64,000 bases of DNA, from contig JADDOH010003976.1 in assembly GCA_016648135.1 (NCBI GenBank), forward strand, positions 61,171 to 125,170, written 5' to 3'. The DNA is from Agrypnia vestita (Eukaryota > Arthropoda > Insecta > Trichoptera > Phryganeidae). This document shows, piece after piece, positions 41,516-53,524 of this stretch. Positions within the stretch are counted from its first letter, which is position 1. Each line of letters begins with the position of its first letter. The notes below the pieces were generated by a model. It saw nothing but the letters and a program-made list of their open reading frames with translations. It searched no databases and had not been told where the DNA came from. Made by a program: the position numbers and the translations under genes.

Positions 41516-42137
41516 TGCTGGCCGCACACTGGATGCGTTTTCGTACGAAATTGAGTAGTACGCGTACGTACGAATACGTGAGTACATTCCTGACCTTCGA
41601 AGTAGTGTTGAACATCGCACACTGTACACGATTTAGTAGCGCGTGTACGCACGTATAGATGCGACGTCCGACACGATCCGGATTTGTTCGAAAATTTTTG
41701 CGATTCCGTACGATGGATATTGAAAATTTTGTCAATTCGACACATGACCACAAATGTTTGTGGGACCAAAGTGATTCAACTACATGACCATCAGCGCAGA
41801 TCATGGCGGAGAATCTCTAAAGAACTAAAAATACCTGTAAGTTAAATAATTTGGTTTAATGAAGGTGAGGTATAATTATGTACTTCGAACAAAAAAACTT
41901 TTAAATATTTCTCCGATGTTATGAGCTCTCGTTGCACTTCGATTCTCCCCAGCATTTGTGAATCTATTAGATAGATAGTCATAAAATTTGTCATTATTTA
42001 AGTCTGCCATATTAGAGAAATGCGAAAAGTAACTGATCGTGACCAACGCAAGACAAAATCAATGTGCGCGCTCCATACATACGAAAATAGTCGTACGAAT
42101 ACGTATGTAATAATTCGTATCCAAAGTGCGGCCGGCC
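41516..42137. mobile_element. TTA-flanked element H5
   Basis: Ends TGCTGGCCGCACACTGGATG and CGTATCCAAAGTGCGGCCGG are inverted and TTA-flanked (41,513-41,515 and 42,138-42,140). Subterminal ACGCGTACGTACGAATACGT-type palindromes are mirrored at the right end. The minus-strand frames at 41,470-41,804 have no clear domain. Confidence 0.65.
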
Positions 42138-42477
42138 TTAACGTTTTATTTTTTAAATAAATCTTCCGAGCATATTACCCATGTTTAAAAATCCGTAAAG
42201 AAAATATTGTAATAACGGATACAACAATTTTTATTTCCAAAATGAGGACAACCGATGTGTTGTAGTTTGTTAACCCATTGTTGGTGTATAGGTAACAGTC
42301 CAATGCGGCAATCCAAATCATTTTCCACTTCCGCGTCAGGGAGATGAAAATAAAACGAATTGAAGAACATACCATTGGGAAATAGTAAAATATAGAGCTG
42401 CCATTAGCATGGGTCTTTTTAAGAAAATACATATTCGTAATTCGGTGATTTGTACATTATTTGTGACCTTGATAGCA

Positions 42478-42655
42478 GGTGCGTGCGGTGGGAACATTTA
42501 AGCATGTCTTTTTTGTAAATCAAACATTCAAGCGACAGATTTTTATGATATATCAAAATAGTAATACTATGACAAAACATATGTTGTATTCCGATTTTTT
42601 TCCAAATAATTGGTTACGTAAAAGTCACGCTGCGATGTTCCCACTGCACGCCTTT
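42478..42655. repeat. Short element with inverted ends
   Basis: GGTGCGTGCGGTGGGAACAT and ATGTTCCCACTGCACGCC are inverted about 130 bp apart. A single copy is seen. Confidence 0.5.
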
Positions 42656-42989
42656 GCTTGATGGCAAACAAAGCAACAAAAGCGGCCGTTTGCACTCCAC
42701 TATTGTGCATTTTACTGAAGCATCAATGCGCTACGTTTATTACCGCAATCCTTGAATTAGAAATGCTAAAATACGAAGCGCGATTGCCCCGCAGCACACC
42801 TTCGAGCGTGTTACCTAATTCCATTCGAGCAACGCACGAGACAAACAAGGTCGATGTCGTTAACTTTAATGATTTAAAGACCCGCGCGCATCTGCTCTTC
42901 GACGGGAAAGATTAAAAGCAGCCCGGTGCCTAACGGCAGACGACGGTACCGTTCTCAACAAGGAATCCATCGAAATACTTTCTCGTCAT

Positions 42990-43712
42990 CGTATACCGAA
43001 GATGACACACAGAAAATGCTTTACAAGTTCCATCTTGCGTGCAGGAAGTACAACATGATCATTTCAGTCTAGAAAACTAAGTGTCTTACAATATCTAGAC
43101 AACCTCCAAGATGTAAACTGGTCGTAGACAATAAACCCATAGAACAGGTTATGAAATTTAAGTACATTGCGGTGGAGATATCCAGCTACAGCGACCTGTA
43201 TAACGAAGTCAAAGAGCAGACGAACAAAGCAGAGGTTATCTCCGGATGCTTAAGAGACACTGTATGGGCCAATAAACATATGCTAGTGGAAATATATAAA
43301 AGAAAAGTCAGAATATATAAAACATGCATAAGTCCTATCGTGACATACGGTATCGAAGCAAGAGCGGACACGGTGAGAACTAAACACCTCCTCAGAACTA
43401 CCGAGATGAAGACTCTAAGACCCACTGCGGGCAAGACCCTCAGAGACAGAATACCCAATGCGGAAATCCGCAGAACCTGCGACACACAAGGTATTGTAAG
43501 ATGGAGCAGGGAGAGAAGGCTTTTCTGGAGGGACCATGTCGAGAGAATGGAGCAGACGAGACTTCCCAGAGCCGTTATGCGCGGGATTCCAGAGGGGCGC
43601 CGACCGCCAGGGAGACCACCAAAGAGATGGAGAGAGAGCTGGACGTCCTCGTCACAAGACCAAGACTGACCTGTCAACACAGATCGAGGATCTAACAAAA
43701 GAAGAAGAATAA
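42990..43712 (+). mobile_element. LINE reverse-transcriptase C-terminal fragment, almost open
   Basis: Continuous frame: EDDTQKMLYKFHLACRKYNM, IISV, one TAG, then KTKCLTISRQPPRCKLVVDN, KPIEQVMKFKYIAVEISSY and RIYKTCISPIVTYGIEARAD. It continues RTKHLLRTTEMKTLR, IVRWSRERRLFWRDHVERM and GRRPPGRPPKRWRESW. This is the thumb and C-terminus of an insect LINE polymerase, with a GAA-rich tail at 43,690-43,712. Apart from the single TAG it is intact over about 220 codons, so the insertion is comparatively young. The minus-strand 216-codon frame is a shadow. Confidence 0.92.
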
Positions 43713-45160
43713 GAAGTATACCTTCGAAATCAATACCGGGAGCACATCGAATTTGGCCTCCAAAAAGCTGAACATGTCCGGAAGGTAAAAAGGTCCGATT
43801 ATAAAATTCGGCATTCTTCTTGGTTGATGCTCGCAATGAAAATGCTAGGCTCGGTGAAAAGATGCCTTGTCATCAACCGATTGACGAATCTTCTGTCGCT
43901 GCAATATCTGGATAGTTGGTTAGCCTATCTTTTCTAACAGCGTTCTACTTCTGGGCTTTCTTCTGCTTCGATTTATGTCGGAAAAACCACATCAACGCGC
44001 GCTATTTATAATCTGGATCATTCTAAGACTTTGTCCTTACTTCTTGTCCACGTGGATTGACTAATCCGTGGCGGGACTGTTCCGTGGATAATAAAGTCCA
44101 GTCCAACAAATCAACAAACTTGCAGCTCTGCGTTCTCATTCCAAAATCGCAATAGAATAACCGGCTTTGGCAGAACACATGGCTGCTGGCTGCGATGGAT
44201 GCTGGCTATTTTTACTCTGCACTGTTTCCACTCAAATACACCGACACAGGCTTCCTCCCGCCATTATCTGATGGCAACAAGAATTATTGCGCTAGTTCGC
44301 ATCGTCTACACCTTAAGCGGGTGTGGCTACTCCGAATCTAGCAGCGAAATACCTCACTTCAAGTCTTCCCTTCCTAAATAACTAAAACTTCTGAATCTCT
44401 CCTTCTAAGGGCATAAAGATTGGTCAAAGAGACGCAGACATGTTTTTCAGCCAGTTCTTGTGTACTTCTACAAAACAAATAGCGAAAATTCCTAGTCATA
44501 GTAATGATGAAAGAGCGGGACTTGAAAATATTGCCACTGTGTGAAGGTACACCTACAAATGGCCAATTAACAAATATGAAATGAGCTTATACGATGAAAC
44601 AAACATCAGCTTTGATAAATACGGAGAAAATCCCAGAAAAAACTACAATTATCTGATGGCCACGAAAACCTACAATTTTATTTGATTTACATGTCTTCTA
44701 GTCGTAATCAATATTACGCAGTATGACAGTACTGGATTCTTTAAGAATAACGAGAAGATAACATTCCCAATAAAGTTAAACCGCTAATTAATGTTCCTCG
44801 TAAACTACCAGCAACTAGCCCGTTAGGAAAATACTTAATAATTTATTTTACTCTTTGACGAGTTTAAAGTATTTTAAACGGAACAGCTGCGAGTATTAAT
44901 TACGTCTTTAAGTATCGCAACGCCAAGTAACGCTATGAACACATAATTACTTTTGCAATATATTATATAGATGGATGGAACCACCAATCCTCGAGAATCT
45001 ATATTATAAATATACTACGTGAACAAGACATATTTATGGGAAAATCTTGTAATTTAATTCTTGGCCGCGAAACAACAATTTTCCCAAATTACAACATTTT
45101 TATTATGCTGTTTGATTATATTCCACAGTCGCATCCTCGTGCGGCCGGACACCGTTTAGT
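43713..45160. other. No recognisable feature
   Basis: Mixed composition. The frame at 44,199-44,381 has no motif. No repeat is shared with the rest of the window. Confidence 0.4.
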
Positions 45161-45161
45161 A

Positions 45162-45510
45162 AAATACGGCTAAATCCAAGATAATGGTCCCATTGCATCT
45201 ACAACGAAAATGATTATTTCACTATATTATTGAATGCGCTAATAACAAAATGAAAGATAATTTACGTTTAAAAAGTAAGTATTAAATAAAATATTACACT
45301 TTAAAGTTTCGAAAAATACACTGCATATTTTGACATTTCATAGGCAAAATATATGAGGTTAGGTTAGGTTATTAGGTTTGGTTTGTTTAATTTAGATTAC
45401 AATCATTTTAGTTAGATTAAATCAACAGGACATTAAATTATATAGTAAAATACTTATTTTCATTGTACGAACAACGGGACCATATTCTTGGATTATTTCG
45501 TAAAGTACAA
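45162..45510. repeat. MITE with inverted ends
   Basis: AATCCAAGATAATGGTCCCA and TGGGA-type inverse (GGGACCATATTCTTGGATTA) mark the two ends, with ACGAAAATGATTATTTCACT mirrored by AAAATACTTATTTTCATTGT. The arms are about 75 bp with several mismatches. Confidence 0.65.
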
Positions 45511-45659
45511 TACATTTTTACCACAAATTAAATATACACGACGTGGGGGACGTACGATGTTAGACCATCCTTCACTATATTTGTGTTTGAGTAGTTTACA
45601 CGCTGATTGACATAATTAAAAAGACTAGCAGTAAAGCAATCGCCATAAATATTCGCTTG

Positions 45660-45800
45660 CTATTTGACAGTGTGGTCGGTTATAGTGACCGTTTCACGGT
45701 TGGTAATGGCCGCGCAGTCTACCTGCTGCTAGGTCATGCTGTCAGCTATGGTAGCCACTACGCGGCCGGTGTTAGCTACTGCGCGGACATTGGTGTCTAA
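45660..45800. repeat. GC-rich degenerate repeat, copy 2
   Basis: CTGCTGCTAGGTCATGCTG, TAGCCACTACGCGGCCGG and ATTGGTGTCTAATAGG resemble 13,190-13,430. Confidence 0.4.
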
Positions 45801-46029
45801 TAGGCCTTATCTGAATATAATAATTTCGTTGTCAGTCGGTTCCTAACTTGCTGAAACCACAACCAGCGCACGGGCTATTTTACACGCAAGGGTCGTTATT
45901 AATTATTATGTTCCTCGATTTTTCACGGGTGAACGGCTAGTTTAGATATAATTGAGACAAAAGTATTTTTAACCGATTAATAAGCCAGAGCTGAGTTTTA
46001 AAATGAATATTTTCGTCAAATGCTTCTAA

Positions 46030-46290
46030 GGGCCGGTTGTTTCAAGTTGGATTAAAGTAAGCGTTCGTGTAAGTGTTTGTTTATTTTTTAAAAGTTAGAA
46101 AGAATAGGTCAGCGTATTAGTCACCACGCTGATGATTTTAGTTTTGCAAAAAGCACACTCCGCTGGCTGGTCCACCCTGTGGCGTTACGTGGTGTGATGA
46201 GGTGTATCGGTTTCCTCAGCGTATCATCACGCCGCCGCTGCCACTTCCCACGGTCGCGGTCGCCCGCGGCGGCGGTACAACAAAAAACAT
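46030..46290. other. H4 left-end fragment followed by CpG-rich segment
   Basis: GGGCCGGTTGTTTCAAGTTG and GATTAAAGTAAGCG (46,031-46,064) are one end of MITE H4. 46,130-46,280 is CpG-rich, with GCGTATTAGTCACCACGC and GCGTATCATCACGCCGCC partly mirrored. No frame. Confidence 0.45.
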
Positions 46291-46760
46291 TCCCGGCACG
46301 ATATTTATATAGGTATTAATTATTCAATATCTAATAAATAAATACCCACTCCGACTGACAACTGAACCATTTAATAAAAATAATCCACCCTGTCGACATA
46401 TATTACGTTTCTCACTGAGAAATAATTCTAAACGCCAAGCGGGGTAGTCTAAACTTTTTGACATGTTTGAAAGAGACAATTATTGGCAGGATTGCAGTCG
46501 CAAGAAGTCAATTTTGACCAAAGCAGATGATGTCTCGATGTTCCAAAGTAACTGTTAGTCAAAATTGAAATGCAAAAATAATAATTTTGATATCCGCTTT
46601 CTTTCTGATAACATACACTATATTGACGAGAAAAAGAAATGGATCTTTATCCAATGAAAATAAGAGGACATAAGGGGCGCTCGATAAGAACAAATATTAT
46701 TGATTGTTCGAAGAATATTTTTTCTTCTGAATGAAGGTTTGAGCTTTGTGGTGACATTAT

Positions 46761-46862
46761 CAAAATAAAACACAAATCACTTTGTTAGATATAAAATCTA
46801 CATGTTTCGAGAACAATGTTCTCTTCTTCGGGATTGTTTGTGTAAGTGATTTGTGTTTTATT
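46761..46862. mobile_element. Small inverted-repeat element with hammerhead motif (HH-D)
   Basis: AATAAAACACAAATCACTT and AAGTGATTTGTGTTTTATT are perfect inverses around a hammerhead motif at 46,795-46,835. Confidence 0.65.
46795..46835 (-). ncRNA. Hammerhead motif with one core mismatch (HH-D)
   Basis: Minus strand: stem I AAUC/GAUU, core CCGAAGA (consensus CUGANGA, so one change), 6-bp stem II GAGAAC/GUUCUC with loop AUU, GAAAC, spacer AU, triplet GUA. Everything but the second core base fits. Confidence 0.6.
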
Positions 46863-47189
46863 TTAATTGAAATATTATTTCTTCTTCAAATATAGCAAAT
46901 TTATTTTGAAACATGTTGAATTTTTTTCAATAAATAGGTGGTTTTAACAAAGTTAATTTATATCAATTGAAATATTATTGTCCCTCTCCAAGCACAAGAG
47001 TTAGTCTATTTTTGAAGAGATACAGCGAATAAAATTCATACATGAATTATAGTTTTAATAGACTAGAATAACTATTTATGGTTTTTGTGTTTAGTTTGTA
47101 GAACTGCGTGTTTATTTTTAATGAGATTTAAAATAAATTAAATTTTAATAAATATTATTTTTATAAATAATATTTAAAAATAAATAAAG

Positions 47190-47290
47190 TTTTGCAGGTT
47201 ACTTTAAATGTGACAGCTTTTTCGGCTTGTAAGGCCATTATCAAACAGTGGATATACCACCTGTAATCGACTTATTTATAAGGTTTAAGT
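47190..47290 (-). mobile_element. Decayed hammerhead-type 3' end
   Basis: The minus strand reads UUGAUAA, a GGCC...GCC hairpin and GAAAA before GCUGUC, the layout of a Penelope-type hammerhead with several core changes. A similar one is at 62,548-62,600. Confidence 0.35.
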
Positions 47291-47640
47291 TACCCCTTCC
47301 CCTATGGATGATAAGATGTTTTCAGTGAAGCCCTATATTAAGATTAATTTTTCCTAGACACTTTATCATTAAAGATTCCCCGGTTTATAAAATTCTATGT
47401 TACGCTTAATTATCAAAATTCCCCGTTTTCTGTAAGTCATTAACTGAAAATTTATTTTAAATTTCATTAAAAATAAGACTAGAATAAAATAAAATGTAAT
47501 AAACTGTATGTTATTTTAAATAAATAAAAAATGTGTTGGCGTACGAGCCAAAGTTAGACGCGGAGAAATTGAACGTACCAACTGAAAAAACATTTAAAAA
47601 AATCTAAATTAATTTGAGACTTTAAAAGATGATTTACTTA
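47291..47640. other. No recognisable feature
   Basis: AT-rich; possibly body sequence of the element ending at 47,190, but with no recognisable coding. Confidence 0.35.
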
Positions 47641-48482
47641 GTGCCAGTTGGATCAACTTGGTTTATAATAATCTTTCGTTAAAAGCATTGATTTTTATGA
47701 AAACGCGTTGTTTGTTTGATTAGCGTAAACGCAAAAATCGATGCTTTAGCGCTTGTTCAGACACAGCGAGAACCGTCCAGTTTCAGAATCGCGTTTCAAA
47801 ACACGCGATTTGTGTCATCTGTTTACACAGCCGCGGTTAATAAGCGATTTATACGCGCGAAAATAAACGTCAGTTTGACAGTTCCGGTGCCGTTCTACAT
47901 CTTTGAATATCAGAGATATATTCGCTCATTACTTTGTTAACGACGGCCGTGTTCCATTGCAAGAAACAAAAATATCATTCTGTCAGTTCATTTTTGGTGA
48001 ATAAATACCTAATTCCCTAAAATACTCTTTTTTTCCGCCATTTCCAAATATCTTCACCAACTCCTGCCAAGCTTGGTTCTTGGCATATTTGAGTAATCCT
48101 CACACTGAAGATCCAATATTACAGGTCTTTTCTCCACTTCATCAATAAAAAGTTCAGTCTCAAAGCGATCCATAACCATAGAAAAGAGAATATAATCCAC
48201 GCGTACTCCTGTTGTGACATGGAACCGTGCGGTGCCCGCAACGCGACTGAACGCTCTCGTAAGGCCCCATAGTAATAGGATCGTGCGGGCGCCGTGCGGG
48301 TCTATTTTCTAGCGGTTAGGTTGCGGGCACCGCGGCGGTTGCCTAACCGCACGGTTGTGTCGGAACGATCATACAAACCTAGGTAAATGAGACCCGCACG
48401 GATCTCATGCGATTCTGAAACGGCAACGGAAACAAGCGCTTAAACAAAAGATAACTATAAACAAACTTAATGCAACCGGTCC
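47641..48482. repeat. MITE H4, copy 2, split by H1
   Basis: Left part 47,641-47,749 (GTGCCAGTTGGATCAACTTG) and right part 48,440-48,482 (AACTTAATGCAACCGGTCC) are both flanked by TTA. H1 copy 3 is inserted at an internal TTA, which it duplicated. Confidence 0.8.
47750..48439. mobile_element. PIF/Harbinger-like non-autonomous element H1, copy 3
   Basis: Starts GCGCTTGTTCAGACACAGCG after TTA (47,747-47,749) and ends AACAAGCGC before TTA (48,440-48,442). The right terminus has lost about 15 bp. The MADF-like exon on the minus strand is interrupted by an insertion near TGAAGATCCAATA (about 48,108). Confidence 0.85.
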
Positions 48483-48794
48483 TTACAACGCATGTACTTG
48501 GCGCTCACCTAATTTTTGATATTTTCTAACATTTATAACAACGATGGATTTGGCGTGTGTAGAGATTAATCATGGTGAGCATTGTTAATGACCATCATAA
48601 ATTATTTTTTTACAATGAATAGTTTTTAAATTAGATCTTTGACAAGATCCTATTTAGTTTAAATAATTTGTATACGGATATAGTTCTCATGAATTATAAT
48701 CAGTGCTGTATGTGATTCCTGGCCGACGTCCACGTTGGAAGAGGAACCGAGTAATAAATAATCACTGAATACTCTAAATTAATGATGTCACACA

Positions 48795-49870
48795 CAGGGT
48801 GTAACAGAGCTAGTCTACAATACTTTACAGGCAGATTCTTGCTTTAATTATGAGTCGGAAATGTTCAAGCAACCATGACCTAATATCAATAGTTGTGGAG
48901 ATATGCGACATCAAAGTTTGCATTTTTTTTTAATTTTCTGACATATTTTTTGTAAGACTTTGGACAGACCCGGGGCCGTTCTACGAGCAAAAGCTCCCGT
49001 ATCGGCCCTACACTTTCGCCATCCAGTTTGGCATTGTTTTAATGCTAAAGCAGCTCCTCGCTACGCCGCTGACGATGCAAAAGCACTCGTGCGACGCGGC
49101 GAGGAAACTGCACTAACGTTAGGAAAACAATTTTTTCAAAGAAAATAACAATACATAAAAATAAAATCACAAGTAAATAACAAAATAGAAGAAAATAACA
49201 AAGCATAAATATCAAACATCAAAAAAAATACAACAAAGCATCAATATAAATAAAGCAAAATAAAACAAAATATAAAAGATACGACAAGATCATTACAGTA
49301 ATTCATATCGAATACGAAAAATTCATTCCCTTTAATACAAGTCGAATGAAATGATAAAACCCTTCCAATTACGGATTACGCTCCCCCATAGTGAGAATGT
49401 GCCGAGTCCACAACGACTTGTTCACCGACATCGACATCTATCGTGTGTCTCTGTACCACCTAAGATCACAAGTGCACATAATTCTGCGACGCGACATTGA
49501 ATTAATACTTGATTATTATTAACTGAATATTGATTCATTACTGCGATCCAAGATATAAATAAAGTTAGGTAATACGTATACTTTATTATGTTATTTACTT
49601 TATTATGTTCTACTCACTACTGTTACAATTGACGTCTTTTATTTTAACATGCTTATATTATTATTATGTACTACTACAAAATTATTTCAATGTGAGATAT
49701 GTTGGGATATAAGTTAATATGTTAATTACTAACTATTTACACTCTGATAGTGATATTTATATATATATCAATTTCTTATATCTGTTAATATTTCCAAATA
49801 AACAAATAAATGAATAAATTCCAATTGGAATCGCTGCAGGGTTTTTAACATTTTATTTGCATTAATAATT
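48795..49870. repeat. Palindromic repeat P, copy 3, twice interrupted
   Basis: The left end ACACAGGGTGTAACAGAGCT runs to about 48,956. The family sequence resumes at 49,282-49,376 (AATTCATATCGAATACGAAA) and again at about 49,823-49,870 (GGGTTTTTAACATTTTATTT). The first insert (48,957-49,281) is GC-rich, then A-rich, with an unrecognised 62-codon frame. The second is the LINE fragment at 49,377-49,822. Confidence 0.65.
49377..49822 (+). mobile_element. LINE 3' fragment
   Basis: The short frame MCRVHNDLFTDIDIYRVSL, followed by YHLRSQVHIIL, resembles the last residues of Jockey-type proteins (R.C..HN......DIF). It is followed by an AT-rich 3' UTR ending in an (AAATAAA)n-like tail next to CCAATTGGAATC. 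It is inserted in repeat P. Confidence 0.55.
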
Positions 49871-51240
49871 TAAATATTTTCATCATTTGCATTAGTAATT
49901 TCGATTGCATAAATAATGGCGTAAGCAAACGGATAAATAATAATAAATAATGTTGTTAGTCACATTGAGGTTTCCGCTTGTAAAGCGCGTTCGTAAAAAT
50001 CACTTAACCATATGTTTATCATAACAAAAGTCTTTTTGTAAATTATGACATCACTGTGGCACCTTTTCGGATGATCTCATTCTCGTATGACATTAATTAC
50101 GGTATAAGCCCGCGCAATCATTACGTATAAATTAACCCACATGGAAATTTAGATGATTACGTATTTGAGCATTCGATACGTGGTGTTGAAGAAGGGTGAA
50201 AATAATAAGCCGGATCGAGGGAATTGCAAATAACGCGGTTCTTAGGAGACGCGAGAAATGGCGAACATTGTACTCGCAGACGACATAAAAAATCAAAGGA
50301 TTTAGATGGACAAGATGTGCACATTTTTAAGGGGGAATACCTACCTACGAAGCGCGAAAAAGGGCAATTTTTGTGATTTTTTTAAGAAAACCTATATAAA
50401 TTATGGTATTTGTATCATTTCTACATGAAAGTACATACTTTTAAGATATGTACAAAAAATTATAAAAAAATATTCAACAGTGGCGGAAAATTGTTGGGTT
50501 TAATCGACTGCTGAAAAAAAAGGTCCTTCGCGGTGACCACTCCCATTTCATCTGTAATCATCAGAATAAAAAAAATCAAAAAGATTATCAAAATTGATAC
50601 TATAGTTTGGTCTTTGACGTAGGGGTTTTTGAAAATATAGATTTTTGACAAAATGGCGGGCGTTTGAATTTAAAATAACATTTTTTAAGGAAAAATTCGG
50701 GTTTATTATGCCGATAAAAAAACTAAGTTACTTAAAAAAGACCTAGGACAAAGACTAGATAATTATGTACAGAATAAACACTAGAAATTTCAATCTGATC
50801 GGTTCGGTGGTTGCCGAGATATTTTGGTCATCGACTTTCAAAAAATGGTTTCTAGTAAAACGCGTTAGAAATTTGAGCAATACATGAAAATAAACAAAGA
50901 GATGCCACTATTGCATGTATTTAAGTTTCTAGTGGTTTGGCTTATATATTTTTATCACAGTCTCCGCAAGTTATATCACACTTTTTTTCTATTTTTGTTT
51001 TTGAATTTAAAATAATTTCACCAATATTATTATTTGTGTAATGTTAGGTATGTTGGAAATATTGAACATGATTTCCCCGGGCAATTTTTTGCCCGCATTT
51101 TATTCTCTGGCATTTCCGGTCATTCTGCACCCCGAACTTGGGCACCGGCCGAAAAAACCCACGTCCGCTGATGACGTCACGAGACGAGTGCTTTTAATAG
51201 GGTACATTATATTATCGAAGAAAGAAAATCGTAAATATCG
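49871..51240. other. Unassigned, possibly an old non-coding element
   Basis: 50,330-51,000 contains long A/T runs and TCATCTGTAATCATCAGAAT. I could not define ends. The minus frame at 50,460-50,651 is hydrophobic and unsupported. 51,060-51,200 is a GC-rich lead into the microsatellite. Confidence 0.3.
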
Positions 51241-51242
51241 TA

Positions 51243-51594
<352 letters not shown>

Positions 51595-51597
51595 TAT

Positions 51598-52109
51598 AAA
51601 GGTGTCTCATAGCTACCAAAAACTTTACAGGTAGGTTCCTGCCTTGATAATGAGTATAAAAGCAACCATGACCTAATATTATCAATAGTTATGGAGACAT
51701 GCAATATTAAAGTTTGCATTTTTTTTTTAATATTTCCGACTTGTTTTTTGCAAAAACTATCTTTATGGTAACTTATATCGATTCTGAAAAATTCATTCGC
51801 TCCAATACAACTCAAATAAAATGATAAAAAGCTTGTAAAAAAATAAATTTCCAATTTTTGCAAGGTTTTTATCATTTTATTCGAATTGTATTAAAGCGAA
51901 TGAATTTATCATAAGCTACGCAAAATACCCTAATGATAGTAAATTTTTTACAAACATAGTCAGAAATTTTGAAAAAAATGCATAATTTGATATTGCATAA
52001 CTATTGACATTAGGTAATGGTTGCCTGAATATTTTCGACTCATAATCAAGGCATGAGTCCACCTGTAAAGTTTTTGCTTCTATACAGAGCTACGGGACAC
52101 CTTGTATAT
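51598..52109. repeat. Palindromic repeat P, copy 4, near full length
   Basis: Both halves are present, from AGCTACCAAAAACTTTACAG to CTGTAAAGTTTTTGCTTC, with GAGCTACGGGACACCTTGTA at the right end. Its left end touches the microsatellite. Confidence 0.82.
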
Positions 52110-52513
52110 GCATATATAATTTATAAAATTTCCGGACATATTTTTCGGACGATAGGGTCTCCCAAATGTATGAGACAATTTTTAGAAAAAATATAAAATG
52201 TAAATCTCACTCACTCACGAGCCAATGAGCACCGAGCGCCAGTTTACGCCAATTTATGGGCAGTGTCGGACGCCTGCGTTTGTTTTTCGCGCTAAGCGAA
52301 CTGTAGAGATGTGAAATATATGAACTAGAATTATGTGAAGGAAGTAAATAAAAAATATAATTCGTGGGCAGTGTTGTAAAAATAAATGCGTGAGTATTAT
52401 TTCATTTTGTTAAATTTTTTAACAATAGATTTTTTTCTACAGGGACCTATTACCACGTGATACCTGTTATACCTTTAGACCCCAGTGATATGATAAAAGT
52501 GTATTTTTATTTC
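52110..52513. other. No recognisable feature
   Basis: Short GC-rich patch at 52,210-52,300, otherwise AT-rich. Confidence 0.35.
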
Positions 52514-52789
52514 AGAATGTTAGTTAACTTAGTAAAAACCACTACCAGATTTAAGGTCTACCGGTTTCGTGACGTACCCGTCTCTTCGTCAGGACCAACA
52601 CTACACTACTATATTCACAACACTATACACCACAACCATAGTAATGTTAAACTTTCACCAATATTTATCACATGCGTGTTAATCTTGTGAATATAGTAGT
52701 GTAGGTCTTGACGAAGAGACAGGTACGTCTCAAAACCGGTAGAACTTAAATCTGGTAGTGGTTTTTTACACAGTTAACTAACATTCTGT
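52514..52789. mobile_element. Palindromic hammerhead element HH-C
   Basis: Arms 52,514-52,624 and 52,676-52,789 are inverted: CAGAATGTTAGTTAACTTAG outermost, then AAAACCACTACCAGATTTAA, a hammerhead each, and GTAGTGT...TATTCAC near the centre. The two ribozymes differ: the left (minus) is intact and the right (plus, 52,703-52,746) has UUGACGA and AAAAC. Confidence 0.8.
52555..52596 (-). ncRNA. Hammerhead ribozyme motif, intact core (HH-C)
   Basis: Minus strand: stem I GGUC/GACC, core CUGACGA (N7 is variable in the consensus), stem II GACG/CGUC with loop GGUA plus an outer G-C pair, GAAAC, spacer CG, triplet GUA. Confidence 0.75.
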
Positions 52790-52919
52790 TATAATGTCTA
52801 ACCACAAAGTTAATGCTTTAAATATTTCATTATAAAATTATAATGAAAGGTAAGGCCATAATCAACTAAGTAAATAATGCAATAGAAAACATTTGTTTTA
52901 TTTCCAGAGCATTAGGTAT

Positions 52920-53245
52920 ATACAGGGTGTACCGGAGCTAGCTGCAGAAACTTGGCAGGTAGATTCCTGCCTAGGTTATGAGTCTAAAATGTTCAAGCAA
53001 CCATGACCTAATATCAATAGTTACGGAGATATGCGATATCAAAGATCGCATTTGTTTTTCAATATTTCCGACTTATTTTTTGCAAAAAGTTGAACTATCA
53101 TAACAGTAACTTATATCGATTATGAAAAATTAATTTGCTTCAATACAACTTAAATAAATTGATAAAAACCTTAAAAAAAACCTTTTTTCAATTTTTGCAA
53201 GGTTTTTATCAAACTCGTACTAAAGCGAATGAATCTTATTTTCTA
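52920..53245. repeat. Palindromic repeat P, copy 5, right end missing
   Basis: TACAGGGTGTACCGGAGCTA, then the family sequence through the central hairpin. It stops in AAAGCGAATGAATC. Confidence 0.8.
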
Positions 53246-53319
53246 TTCAAGCAACTAGCCTTTGGGTTACACTACTCTGTGAGAATAGAATTTATATAGA
53301 AATTGGGTGATTTTTTATA

Positions 53320-53520
53320 AGGATGTTATTATTTATTTATATTTTTTATTGGCACATAAAACTATTATTTTATTGGAAAAAGCATAAAACGGCCAGGTTA
53401 TGTCTACATCCGTAGAACTTCTCCTCCGAGACTGACGTGCAACTTTCCACGTTCAAAACATGCAACATTTGCATGTTTATTCTGCAGAAATCTCATTAAA
53501 AATAAATAAATAAACAAATA
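53320..53520 (-). mobile_element. Possible LINE 3' tail
   Basis: TTATTATTTATTTATATTTT with TTATTGGCACATAAAAC has the look of a reversed 3' UTR with TAAA tail. Evidence is limited to the tail. Confidence 0.3.
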
Positions 53521-53524
53521 TAAA

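Noticed and set aside
41470..41804. Two minus frames of 99 and 105 codons in H5
   Set aside because: Overlapping frames in a palindrome-rich element, with no domain recognisable in either.
43186..43836. 216-codon minus-strand frame, the longest in the window
   Set aside because: It is the antisense of a clearly recognisable LINE reverse-transcriptase frame.
45355..45382. Interstitial insect telomere repeat (TTAGG)n
   Set aside because: Only two to three imperfect GGTTA units, too short to distinguish from chance.
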